Source: Bacillota bacterium (GTDB taxonomy: Bacteria; Bacillota; UBA4882; UBA8346). Taken from it: DNA of 64,000 nt. A program made the translations under genes and the position numbers. The stretch covers positions 62,001 through 126,000 of the forward strand of contig JAFABB010000024.1 in NCBI GenBank assembly GCA_023426245.1. The letters run 5' to 3'. How positions within the stretch are numbered: the stretch's first letter is position 1; every line of letters starts with the position of its first letter. Positions 45,845-54,248 of the stretch are shown one piece after another. Below the pieces are notes generated by a model. That model searched no databases, was not told the origin of the DNA, and worked only from the letters and a program-made list of their open reading frames with translations.

Positions 45845-47050
45845 TTAAACCTCGGGTTTTTTATAGATTTCATTCATTACCAAAGCCGCCGCCCCAAGAA
45901 CCTCAGGTTGTTCAATGCTGCTGATTGCAATCTCAATATCCTTGGCCTTTAAGGCAAAAGTGTTTTCCTTGGCGGCCTTAATCGCTTCTTCGGTAAAAAC
46001 AGAACAGGAATAACATACTTCACCTCCCATAATAACCAAGTCCGGGTTAAACATATTGATTGAATTGGCAATCCCGATTCCCATAATTTTGCCGGCCTGC
46101 GCTATGGTCTCGACCACCAGCCTGTCGTCACACTTATAGGCTTCCATGACCATATTGAAATTGATATCGGCAAAATCTTTAACCTGTTCTCTCAGAATTG
46201 ATCTGACCCCATCTTTCAGGCTGGTTTGAATTTTCCTGACAATCGCTGTGGTGCTGGTATACATCTCCAAGCAACCCTTATTGCCGCAATAGCAGGGTTC
46301 CCCCTCAAAATTGACCACGCTATGCCCGATATGGCCGGCATAACCATCCCGGCCTAAATATACTTTGCCGTCGATAATCACGCCGCCGCCCACCCCATAA
46401 TCCACATAGACATAAATATAATTGCGGATATTTTTGCCTAAGCCGAACCATTGCTCGCCAATCGCACCGCAAATGGTGACATTACACGATACGGTTTTGA
46501 AATCAGGCAGGTTTTCCTTGAGTAATTCATCAAAATTGGCATTTTCCCATCCGGCAAAAACCGAAGAGGATATCAATGAACCGGTTTTAAAACGTGAACC
46601 CGGTGTGGCAACTCCGATTCCGGCTATTTTCTCAATGGGAATGGCATGCTCGGCAATGAGCTTATCGACAACATTTTTAATTTGTTTGACGACACCGGCG
46701 GGACCACTTCCGATATCGGTCAGTTCTATAATTTGATCCAATATTTTGCCGTTAAAGTCGGTTAAAATGATGACCAGGCGCCGGCTGATTTTGACACCGA
46801 TCAAATACGCTCCCATGTGATTAATCTTCAACATGATGGGTTTTCTTCCAAAACTGGTATCACCCTTACCGATTTCAATTACTTTACCTTCATAGATCAA
46901 ATGATTTACTATCCTTAACACGGTCGGCAGGGCCAGTTTGGTCAGGTTAACCAGTTCCGCACGGGATATCGGCTCGCGATCTTTAATGGCGTTTAAAATG
47001 ATACTTGTATTGATATCTTTCAATAAACTTGCATTTCCAACAGTTTTCAC
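45845..47050 (-). CDS. ROK family transcriptional repressor (NagC/XylR type)
   Basis: 401 aa. An N-terminal winged helix-turn-helix (ISRAELVNLTKLALPTVLRI) precedes a ROK sugar-kinase-like domain with the zinc motif CYCGNKGCLEMY. GTG at 47050 has AAGGGG six bases upstream and gives the family-typical start (VKTVGNASLLKDIN); a TTG at 47110 would lie inside the candidate operator. It lies directly upstream of the sugar importer on the same strand, so it likely represses importer and itself until a sugar binds. Confidence 0.92.
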   Translation of the reverse strand: MKTVGNASLLKDINTSIILNAIKDREPISRAELVNLTKLALPTVLRIVNHLIYEGKVIEIGKGDTSFGRKPIMLKINHMGAYLIGVKISRRLVIILTDFNGKILDQIIELTDIGSGPAGVVKQIKNVVDKLIAEHAIPIEKIAGIGVATPGSRFKTGSLISSSVFAGWENANFDELLKENLPDFKTVSCNVTICGAIGEQWFGLGKNIRNYIYVYVDYGVGGGVIIDGKVYLGRDGYAGHIGHSVVNFEGEPCYCGNKGCLEMYTSTTAIVRKIQTSLKDGVRSILREQVKDFADINFNMVMEAYKCDDRLVVETIAQAGKIMGIGIANSINMFNPDLVIMGGEVCYSCSVFTEEAIKAAKENTFALKAKDIEIAISSIEQPEVLGAAALVMNEIYKKPEV

Positions 47051-47083
47051 AGCGTTCCCCTTATTTGGCTCAAAGTTACTTTC

Positions 47084-47096
47084 ATACACTGTGTAT
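47084..47096. promoter_or_regulatory. palindrome before the ROK repressor gene
   Basis: ATACACTGTGTAT is a perfect 13-bp palindrome 34 bp upstream of the GTG start. It resembles the TATACA/TGTATA site before the importer operon and is a candidate autoregulatory site. Confidence 0.45.
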
Positions 47097-47319
47097 ATAT
47101 ATTTAAACAAAATTTTCCGGATTCCTGCTTCTTACAAAATATTTTTTCCACTTTTATCATCATTTCGTTTTTACGCCATCACTCACCAGCCTCGCTCTCA
47201 TGACGCCTATCTCCCCAGGGGTTTGAGTGTTATTCTTTTTTGGTCAATCCTTTAAAAAATTGAACCGCTACCAAACATGGACTGGGTTTTTAAAAAATAA
47301 GATTTTATATAAACAAACA

Positions 47320-47345
47320 GCCCGCTATCTTTACAGATAATGGGC
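47320..47345 (-). terminator. probable terminator after the DUF1858 gene
   Basis: GCCC...TATC / GATA...GGGC arms (47320-47345) with internal mismatches; on the minus strand the stem is followed by TGTTTGTTT. It lies 50 bp past the DUF1858 stop. Confidence 0.5.
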
Positions 47346-47395
47346 CGTCGGTTTTTAAAATACTATAAAAAGAAATAATAACAGCATTCGCTTTC

Positions 47396-47593
47396 TTATT
47401 TTGACATATGGTTGTTTAATTTATCAATGAGTTCCTGTACGGGAACACCATGGACCAAACAAGCTTCTTCCAGACTTTCGCCGGTGGAAGAAGGACAACC
47501 CAGGCAATGCATTCCCATCTCCAAAAAATAAGGGGCCGTTGTTTGGTCGGCATTTAAGATTTCGCCGATTAAAGTGTCTTTAGTTACGACCAT
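47396..47593 (-). CDS. DUF1858 domain protein
   Basis: 65 aa. The pattern DTLIGEILNADQTTAPYFLE followed by GMHCLGCPSSTGESLEEAC is that of DUF1858 proteins, small Cys-containing proteins common in anaerobes and often linked to redox or metal handling. AGAGGAAACCAAA precedes the ATG. It lies 60 bp after the lon gene on the same strand and may be co-transcribed. Function unestablished. Confidence 0.88.
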   Translation of the reverse strand: MVVTKDTLIGEILNADQTTAPYFLEMGMHCLGCPSSTGESLEEACLVHGVPVQELIDKLNNHMSK

Positions 47594-47653
47594 TTTGGTT
47601 TCCTCTTTTCTTTATTGTAAACAAATCCGGTAAACGGGCTTTAATTAACCCAT

Positions 47654-50062
47654 CTACGATGCCTTATCGGTAACTTGGAAAGTTCCCTCTCCATATAACT
47701 TCCCATTAATCACATGCTGAATTCGAGGCAGGGAAATCCCTAAGGTTTCTTTCAGCACATCTTCAATAGTCTCTACGGGTATAATGGTAAGTTGCTTCTT
47801 CACTTCTTCAGGCACATCCTTCAGGTCAACCCCATTGTCCTTTGGAATCAAAACTTTTATGATACCCGCTCTCTGGGCTCCCAATAATTTTTCCTTAAGA
47901 CCGCCGATTGGCAATACGGCTCCCCTTAAAGTGATTTCGCCGGTCATGGCAATTTTGGAATCAACCTTAATGCCAGTGAACAGGGAAGCGAGAGCAGTAA
48001 ATAATGCAATACCCGCCGCGGGTCCATCTTTGGGAACCGCCCCTGATGGAACATGGATGTGCAAGTCTCTTTCCTTAAAATTAACCGCGTTCAAGGGTAA
48101 TCTTGATTTTAACAAACTTAAAGAAATTCTGGCCGATTCTTTCATCACATCACCCAATTTACCGGTTAGGGTCACTTCGCCGCTGCCTGACATATCCGTT
48201 GCTTCAATAAAAAGGATTTGGCCTCCAACCGGAGTCCAGGCCAGCCCGGTGACAACTCCCGGCGGATTATCCAGCTCCGCTTTATCATGTCTGGAAACTT
48301 TTTTCCCCAACAATTCCTCTAATTGCTCTATTTTAACTTGGTAAGGCAATTCTATTTTTGTCGATACGATTTTCTCCGAGGCCACTCTGGCAAAGGCAGC
48401 CAATTGTTTTTTCAATCCCCTGACTCCGGCTTCCAAGGTGTAGTCGCTGATTATGGTTTGTAATACCTCATCCTCAATCACCAATTGTTCGGCGGTTAGT
48501 CCATGCTCTTCCAGAACTGCAAGAAGTAAATGATTTTTAGCAATATGGAACTTTTCACTCATTGTATAGCCCGAGATTTGAATCACTTCCATTCTATCCA
48601 GCAACGGACCGGGAATGCTTTCCAGAGAATTCGCGGTGGCGATAAAGAAAACATCCGATAAATCATAGGGCAGATCCAAATAATGATCGGTAAAACTGTT
48701 GTTTTGTTCCGGATCCAATACCTCTAGTAATGCACTGGCAGGATCGCCGCTATAACAACCAACCATCAACTTGTCGACTTCATCTAAAACCATCACCGGA
48801 TTGGTTTCCCCGGCTTTTTTGATACTTTGAATGATTCTCCCCGGCATCGCCCCAATATAAGTCCTGCGGTGTCCCCGAATCTCCGATTCATCCCGGATCC
48901 CGCCCAAGCTCAAACGGACATACTTTCTATCCAGAGCTTCGGCAATGCTTTTCCCTAAACTGGTCTTTCCGGTTCCGGGCGGTCCGACCAGCAAAAGAAT
49001 CGAACCCTTTTTATCTTTTTTAAGCTGCATTACTGCCAAGTGCTGTATGATTCGTTCCTTCACTTTGTCCAATCCATAGTGTTGTTCATCTAAAATCCGT
49101 CTCGCTTCCCCCAAGTTAATGGGTTTACCTTCACTCTTTTTCCAAGGCAGTTGCACCAACAGATCCAAGTAATTGCGGATGCCGTTCGATTCGGGACTAT
49201 TCGGACCCCCGGTCTCCAACTTATTCAATTCATCAAGCGCCGCATTCTTTACGTCAAGGGGCATACCAGCTTCTTCAATTTTTCTTGCATAATCGTTATC
49301 CTTTTTAGCGCCTGGTCCCTTACCTTCATTCAATTCTTCTTGAATGGCTTTTAATTGTTCCCTAAGTACGGATTCACGATAACTTTTATTGGTTTTTTCA
49401 GAAAATCTTTCGGCCATTTCCAGCTGCAGCTCCACTGTTTCCTTTGATTTGATCAGATAATCGATAAACTTTAAGCTTCTGGCCTTCAGGGACTGCGTTT
49501 CCAGGAGATCATACTTTTCGCTGTTGGATATGGGCATAAATTGCGATAAAAATATCATCACTGAACTTAGGTCCTTAAGCTCATCGAATACCTTCATAAA
49601 TCGCTCTGAACCTTTGTATTTCTCGCTGAGTTCCCGGGTAATTCTTTTCAAATAAGCCACCATTTCGGCCCGGCTCGTTTCATTTAGATCGATATTATCA
49701 GGACGAATACCGTATTCAGCATGGATCAAATTGGTTTCAATCCGCAGGGCTTTGATTTCCACTCTATCTAAAACCTTAATCTTCAGACGGTAGCCCTTTT
49801 CGGCTTCCTCCACTTCATCAACTTGAAAGGAAACGCCTATCTTGTAAAAATCTTCTTCTTTTAACCGTTTACGGCTAAAGTTTTGTTTGAGGGTTAATGC
49901 AATGCAGGTAGTATCTTCCTTGCCCAGATTTTCAAGTTCCTCTTTACTGAACCTGGGTACCCAAAGTATGGAATTTACCCCTGGTAATAAAACAGTATCC
50001 GATATGGGGATAACCATTCCAGCTTGATATTTTTTTTTAAAATAGTTTTTGCCAAAGTTCAT
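47654..50062 (-). CDS. lon: Lon-type AAA+ protein with catalytic Ser replaced by Ala
   Basis: 802 aa, full length for bacterial LonA. The N-terminal substrate domain (about 1-200) is diverged; a coiled coil follows; the AAA+ module is intact (VGPPGTGKTSLGKSIAEAL, MVLDEVDKL, ATANSLESIPGPLLDRME). In the C-terminal protease domain the segment that reads KDGPSAG in active Lon reads VPKDGPAAGIAL: residue 682 is Ala (codon GCG at 48019-48017), aligned with the catalytic Ser679 of E. coli. The dyad lysine remains in GGLKEKLLGA. An ATP-driven unfoldase without peptidase activity is therefore predicted. A TetR gene lies upstream and both genes carry the same AACGATCGTT site. Confidence 0.93.
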   Translation of the reverse strand: MNFGKNYFKKKYQAGMVIPISDTVLLPGVNSILWVPRFSKEELENLGKEDTTCIALTLKQNFSRKRLKEEDFYKIGVSFQVDEVEEAEKGYRLKIKVLDRVEIKALRIETNLIHAEYGIRPDNIDLNETSRAEMVAYLKRITRELSEKYKGSERFMKVFDELKDLSSVMIFLSQFMPISNSEKYDLLETQSLKARSLKFIDYLIKSKETVELQLEMAERFSEKTNKSYRESVLREQLKAIQEELNEGKGPGAKKDNDYARKIEEAGMPLDVKNAALDELNKLETGGPNSPESNGIRNYLDLLVQLPWKKSEGKPINLGEARRILDEQHYGLDKVKERIIQHLAVMQLKKDKKGSILLLVGPPGTGKTSLGKSIAEALDRKYVRLSLGGIRDESEIRGHRRTYIGAMPGRIIQSIKKAGETNPVMVLDEVDKLMVGCYSGDPASALLEVLDPEQNNSFTDHYLDLPYDLSDVFFIATANSLESIPGPLLDRMEVIQISGYTMSEKFHIAKNHLLLAVLEEHGLTAEQLVIEDEVLQTIISDYTLEAGVRGLKKQLAAFARVASEKIVSTKIELPYQVKIEQLEELLGKKVSRHDKAELDNPPGVVTGLAWTPVGGQILFIEATDMSGSGEVTLTGKLGDVMKESARISLSLLKSRLPLNAVNFKERDLHIHVPSGAVPKDGPAAGIALFTALASLFTGIKVDSKIAMTGEITLRGAVLPIGGLKEKLLGAQRAGIIKVLIPKDNGVDLKDVPEEVKKQLTIIPVETIEDVLKETLGISLPRIQHVINGKLYGEGTFQVTDKAS

Positions 50063-50096
50063 GTTGGATTCACCCTTTCCGAAACATTCATAAGCG

Positions 50097-50106
50097 AACG
50101 ATCGTT
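50097..50106. promoter_or_regulatory. candidate TetR operator before lon
   Basis: AACGATCGTT palindrome 35 bp upstream of the lon start, within GCGAACGATCGTTTAA. The same core lies before the tetR gene at 50763. Confidence 0.55.
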
Positions 50107-50165
50107 TAATTATTTGTTGAAATATAACGAGATTTTTGGGATCTCGCCTTCGAAATTTCTTCCAT

Positions 50166-50732
50166 TTATATCAATAAAGCGTCCTGTATCATTTGAATCA
50201 TTTCCTGAAGCAACGCCGCTCTTTCGGATTCAGTTTTGCGGTGATTGACTGCAATTGATTTAACCGGATAAAATATCACTGCAAACAAATTTTCATTGCC
50301 ATAATCCTTGATAATATGTTTATTTTTCATCTCGACTATCAAATGATTGATTTTGCACATGCCGTTTATTTCAGAACAACAACCACTCGCTAGTGAGGGA
50401 CAATTGGAAAATTGGTCAACAAAGTGAAACATTTCTTCATGCTCTTGAATGTAGTTATAATAACTTCTCATCAGGATTTCGATAAGTTGGCGGCCTTCCA
50501 TTTCTTGGTGAACTCGATTTAAAAGGTAATTAAAAATTTCTTCGGAGTACTCACGGTAAATATTCTGAAGCATAATTTCTTTGTTTTCAAAATAAATATA
50601 TACGGTTGCCGGAGAAACTCCCGCTTCTTTGGCAATTTTTGAAATCGAAGTCCCTTGGAAACCTTCCTGTAGGATCAATTTAATGACTGCTTCTTTGATA
50701 CTTCTTTCTTTTTCATCGTCTCGTCTTCTCAT
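50166..50732 (-). CDS. TetR family transcriptional regulator
   Basis: 188 aa. The N-terminal helix-turn-helix reads GFQGTSISKIAKEAGVSPATVYIYFENKE; the C-terminal helical domain contains a Cys-rich stretch (CPSLASGCCSEINGMCKI) that might sense redox or metal. AGGGG precedes the ATG. It lies 103 bp upstream of lon on the same strand with matching palindromes before both genes, so repression of lon and of itself is likely. Confidence 0.92.
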   Translation of the reverse strand: MRRRDDEKERSIKEAVIKLILQEGFQGTSISKIAKEAGVSPATVYIYFENKEIMLQNIYREYSEEIFNYLLNRVHQEMEGRQLIEILMRSYYNYIQEHEEMFHFVDQFSNCPSLASGCCSEINGMCKINHLIVEMKNKHIIKDYGNENLFAVIFYPVKSIAVNHRKTESERAALLQEMIQMIQDALLI

Positions 50733-50762
50733 CGGAGCACCCCTATTAATATTTATATCATA

Positions 50763-50772
50763 AACGATCGTT
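50763..50772. promoter_or_regulatory. candidate TetR operator before tetR
   Basis: AACGATCGTT in TAAACGATCGTTCATT, about 30 bp before the tetR ATG. It matches the site upstream of lon in inverse orientation. Confidence 0.55.
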
Positions 50773-50929
50773 CATTTATTGTCAAGGTATTTACTTGCCA
50801 ATTCCGTATGTTACAAAGGCTCTATGCGAGGAATACAAAAGATGTGGGATGGAGTCAGCTGATTTTCTTTAACTCCTTACTTGAATACCAACTGCTCGTT
50901 AGCTGTAATCGCCCATCCTTCACGGCTCT

Positions 50930-52279
50930 TTACGGAAATAATTTGAGAACCCGCTGCAACCAGCGTAACATAACGACAAAAGCTGCGACCAGCAAAAAAT
51001 TAGTAAGCATCACCGCATACATCGTACCGGCAATTCCAAAGTATCGGGTAAAGTAATATTGGGTAAAAAGGGCGACGGGGATGGCGAAGATCAGCGGAAT
51101 GAGGCAGAATTTAGCACCTTGGTTCCCTTCCATCGTAAAAATGGAGTTATAGATTTGAAATATTAAATAAAATCCAATTGCCGCAGAAGTTAATAAAATA
51201 TAGCCCGGATTGAGAGGATATTCTTTTCCGGATAACAAAACGACTATCGTGGTGAATCCTGCTGTCAGCAAAACAGTGATTAACCATAGAAGCGGAACGA
51301 AACGTTGAATGGTATGAAAAAGCCGGTTTTTATTTGCTCCGGAAATTGCAGGCAAGAATACAACCGCAAAGACTTCATAAAACATAATTGAAAACAAGCC
51401 CCGTACAAAGCCTTGATAAATGGAGTATATCCCCAAATCCCTACCCGGGCAAAAATAATTGACAATAAAAAAATCACTGGAACTGACCAGCATAATCAAT
51501 AAACTATTAAACATATTAAAAGAACCATAATGATATATCTGTTTAAAAGCCGATCCGGACATGGAAAAAGAATGGAAATCGCTTTTATAGAGCGCTGCCA
51601 TGACAAACAAGACTTGGGCTGCGAAAAAAGAATAAAAGTAATGTTCGAAATCCATCGTTTGGAAATAATACAAAAACAGGAACAGTAAAAAGAAAATGAA
51701 ACTGCCGGCCACTTTTAAGCGGGCTAACGTAAGATATTTTTTTTGGCCGCGCATAAAAGATTCGCTTAAAATATATAAGTCCAGAACTATCGTAGCCACA
51801 ATTCCCATTTGCCAGATGGGAATCCCAATTTTAACGGTGTTTTTAACGAAAATACCTATCTGAAAATAGAATAGCGAAAAGAGCACAATCAAAATGAAGT
51901 TTCCAATCAAAGCCGCAGTTTTAAGCCTGTCATTTAAGCGGGGAAGGCTGTCCGGTAAGTATTTATACATGGAGGAGTTGATTCCAACCATCATTGGAAG
52001 TAACAGTATATTGGAGATATTGTTGACCAGATTGATTTCTCCATATCCGGAGGGGCCAAGCAATTGTGCTGCCAAGATGGAAATTACCGCTGTAAATACG
52101 CAACCAGTTACCTTATATAGAAAAACCATCCCCAAATCGTTCATGAATTCTTTGATAGATTTCCTCTGGGAATCTTCAAATCTTGAGAGTACCCAATTTC
52201 TCGAAAGTATCCAATCCATGAAACGACTTTGCCGCCAGGTGAAGTAGCTTCGAAATTTATTGACAAATTTAACCATCAT
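50930..52279 (-). CDS. polysaccharide flippase (Wzx/MATE-like)
   Basis: 449 aa with about 12-14 membrane segments. The N-terminal part (VFLYKVTGCVFTAVISILAA, GPSGYGEINLVNNISNILLL) is typical of the oligosaccharide-flippase (Polysacc_synt) family that turns lipid-linked glycans across the membrane. It starts ATGATG overlapping the end of the neighbouring glycosyltransferase gene, so the two are translated together. It is the last gene of the glycan cluster on this strand. Confidence 0.9.
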   Translation of the reverse strand: MMVKFVNKFRSYFTWRQSRFMDWILSRNWVLSRFEDSQRKSIKEFMNDLGMVFLYKVTGCVFTAVISILAAQLLGPSGYGEINLVNNISNILLLPMMVGINSSMYKYLPDSLPRLNDRLKTAALIGNFILIVLFSLFYFQIGIFVKNTVKIGIPIWQMGIVATIVLDLYILSESFMRGQKKYLTLARLKVAGSFIFFLLFLFLYYFQTMDFEHYFYSFFAAQVLFVMAALYKSDFHSFSMSGSAFKQIYHYGSFNMFNSLLIMLVSSSDFFIVNYFCPGRDLGIYSIYQGFVRGLFSIMFYEVFAVVFLPAISGANKNRLFHTIQRFVPLLWLITVLLTAGFTTIVVLLSGKEYPLNPGYILLTSAAIGFYLIFQIYNSIFTMEGNQGAKFCLIPLIFAIPVALFTQYYFTRYFGIAGTMYAVMLTNFLLVAAFVVMLRWLQRVLKLFP

Positions 52280-53112
52280 CGAAAATCAATGACCCTTTCA
52301 AGATACACTTTAGCAAGCATGGCCCGTAAAATTAAATTGGCCCTCATATCCCCACGGCACTTTTTGATCATGTATTTTAAATTTTTTCGAGAATCCCTAA
52401 ATTGTTCTTTGGTATTGCTCCGATGGGACAAATGATAATTTAAAATATCGGATTTTTGAAAACGAACCCCTTTTTTGTGAAGCCGGTATCCAAGTTCTAG
52501 ATCTTCATGGCCCCAGCCTTGGAATTTTTCATCGAAACAACCCGCTTCAATTAAATCATTTTTGGGAACGGAGACGTTACCGGTAAAAAAAGTCATCCAT
52601 CCTAGCGAACCCCCGGGTTGAAACAATAAGCGACGCCGGATTTTCGGAACGGACTCTTCAGCTACAATTGCTTTATCGGTAATTTGCCGATAACGCTGAG
52701 TTTGATCCGTAACGAAAAACAGGTTTTGAATTTCATTGTCGGTTAAATAAACATCCCGCCGCTGCCCAAGCAATACACAAGGTTCCTTTTGCCCTTCCAG
52801 ATGCTTCTGGATAAAATCTTCACAAGGTATCCGGTCATCATCCAAGAAAATGATCAACTTGCCCCGGGCAAGTTTAATACCTAAATTTCGGGCAGCGGAA
52901 CGTCCGTTATTCCTCATGCAAATGATTTGCAAGGGATTGAATGAAAACGGATATGCTCGAAAACTATCGATGGTTTCCGGACAACACCCATCAAAAATGA
53001 TGATGACTTCAATTTCATCGGTAATTTGGTTTTCTAAAAATTTTAAAACCAACCGCAAGCGGGCTAATTTATCTTTGGTTGGAATGATAATACTCGCTTT
53101 GATGTTAGCCAT
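52276..53112 (-). CDS. family 2 glycosyltransferase
   Basis: 278 aa, GT-A fold. SIIIPTKDKLARLRLVL begins the nucleotide-sugar domain; FLDDDRIP is the DxD metal/nucleotide motif; GWGHEDLELGYRLHKKG is the C-terminal galactosyltransferase-type (Glyco_transf_7C) ED motif holding the catalytic base. AGGAG seven bases upstream selects the ATG at 53112. It overlaps both neighbours by a few bases. It shares layout and motifs with the next gene, so they are likely tandem paralogues. Confidence 0.9.
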   Translation of the reverse strand: MANIKASIIIPTKDKLARLRLVLKFLENQITDEIEVIIIFDGCCPETIDSFRAYPFSFNPLQIICMRNNGRSAARNLGIKLARGKLIIFLDDDRIPCEDFIQKHLEGQKEPCVLLGQRRDVYLTDNEIQNLFFVTDQTQRYRQITDKAIVAEESVPKIRRRLLFQPGGSLGWMTFFTGNVSVPKNDLIEAGCFDEKFQGWGHEDLELGYRLHKKGVRFQKSDILNYHLSHRSNTKEQFRDSRKNLKYMIKKCRGDMRANLILRAMLAKVYLERVIDFR

Positions 53113-53977
53113 TGAACCGCTCCTGATCATGCTCGATCATCTCTTGCAACAAAAATCCGGTATTTCTGACCATCCGGATGATAATCAGTGATAACCGGGT
53201 GATGTAGTCCCCTTGGGTTTTGGCATAAAAATATTTATAATTATTTAATTCCTCTTCCTTAAAATTCTTGGATTTCGAGTGCACGATGTGATAATTGATA
53301 ATCTTGGATTTTTTAATGAGCTTGATCTTCTTTTTCAAAAACCGGTAGCCTAAATCGCTGTCTTCCCATCCCCAACCGACAAAATTTTCATCAAACATGC
53401 CGACTTCCATCATGTCCTGCTTGCGCACGGATAAGTTGGAGGTGACACAGGCAAGCCAAGGAACCGGACTCACCAAAGGCAATAAACATATTCTATTCTT
53501 AAGCCAAGTAATATCGCGCTCCGCCAAGGCGATGATGCTTCCCAACCGGCGACGAAACTCCCCGGGATCGCCTAATTCGGCGATAGTTTCCTCGGCTAAG
53601 AATATTTGCATTCTTTTGCCTAAAGCCATGCAGCGCTGCTTCTGATGGGCCAAAATATGGTCTTGAATAAAATGAGGCCCGGGGATGCGATCATCATCCA
53701 TAAAAATCAGAATTTCACCGGATGCCTTTCTGATTCCATGATTCCTGGCTGCGGCCCGGCCTACATTTTGATCGAGAACGATTAAAACGGTCTTAAAGAG
53801 TAAATCGATTTTTTGAAACGCTGCTACATCCTCGCGGTTGTAACCATCCATCACTACAATGACTTCATGGTTTTGGCTGACTTGGAATGATAATGCATAT
53901 AAAACCAGCCGCAACCGGGATATTTTATTTCGGGTCGGAATAATGATTGAAGCTTCAAATTGGTTCAAGTCAATCAT
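53105..53977 (-). CDS. family 2 glycosyltransferase (paralogue of the next)
   Basis: 290 aa. SIIIPTRNKISRLRLVLYAL, FMDDDRIPGPHFIQDH and GWGWEDSDLGYRFLKKK mirror the neighbouring glycosyltransferase. The ATG at 53977 is chosen: AGGAAAG lies upstream, and the longer frame up to 54061 would run through the inverted-repeat element at 53998-54108. Adds a sugar to a surface glycan; donor and acceptor unknown. Confidence 0.9.
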   Translation of the reverse strand: MIDLNQFEASIIIPTRNKISRLRLVLYALSFQVSQNHEVIVVMDGYNREDVAAFQKIDLLFKTVLIVLDQNVGRAAARNHGIRKASGEILIFMDDDRIPGPHFIQDHILAHQKQRCMALGKRMQIFLAEETIAELGDPGEFRRRLGSIIALAERDITWLKNRICLLPLVSPVPWLACVTSNLSVRKQDMMEVGMFDENFVGWGWEDSDLGYRFLKKKIKLIKKSKIINYHIVHSKSKNFKEEELNNYKYFYAKTQGDYITRLSLIIIRMVRNTGFLLQEMIEHDQERFNG

Positions 53978-53997
53978 TCCCTTCTTTCCTATGAGCA

Positions 53998-54108
53998 AGG
54001 AGTCTGTGCGCGTAATCACTTTATTGTTCTGCAGACCACAAATATGGGTTTTGTGTTTCACATAAGTACACTATATAATCCAAAACTGTATTACGCGCAC
54101 AGACTCCT
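53998..54108. mobile_element. 111-bp MITE-like element with perfect 19-bp terminal inverted repeats
   Basis: AGGAGTCTGTGCGCGTAAT (53998-54016) and its exact complement (54090-54108) bound 73 AT-rich bases with no coding capacity. A matching single end occurs at 7996. It lies in the leader of the glycosyltransferase gene. No transposase is present, so it is read as a non-autonomous element; a long regulatory hairpin is the alternative. Confidence 0.7.
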
Positions 54109-54110
54109 AG

Positions 54111-54154
54111 TAAAACGTTCTCTAAATAATGAATCAATATTTGTGAACGTTTTA
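54111..54154. repeat. inverted repeat next to the MITE-like element
   Basis: TAAAACGTTC (54111-54120) and GAACGTTTTA (54145-54154), perfect 10-bp arms 24 bases apart, directly beside the 111-bp element. It may be an operator or the remnant of another insertion. Confidence 0.4.
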
Positions 54155-54248
54155 CTTAAGTAGAGCGTATCTAGCCCATTTCTGATTGCCGTTTGTTTAC
54201 GATACGTTCTACCAGTTATTCGGGTTAAGTATGAAGTATGAAACACTT

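Larger units (their letters stand above)
47051..47395. other. intergenic stretch, 345 bp
   Basis: Upstream of the ROK gene and downstream of the DUF1858 gene. It contains the palindrome 47084-47096 and the hairpin 47320-47345. Nothing else stands out. Confidence 0.4.
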
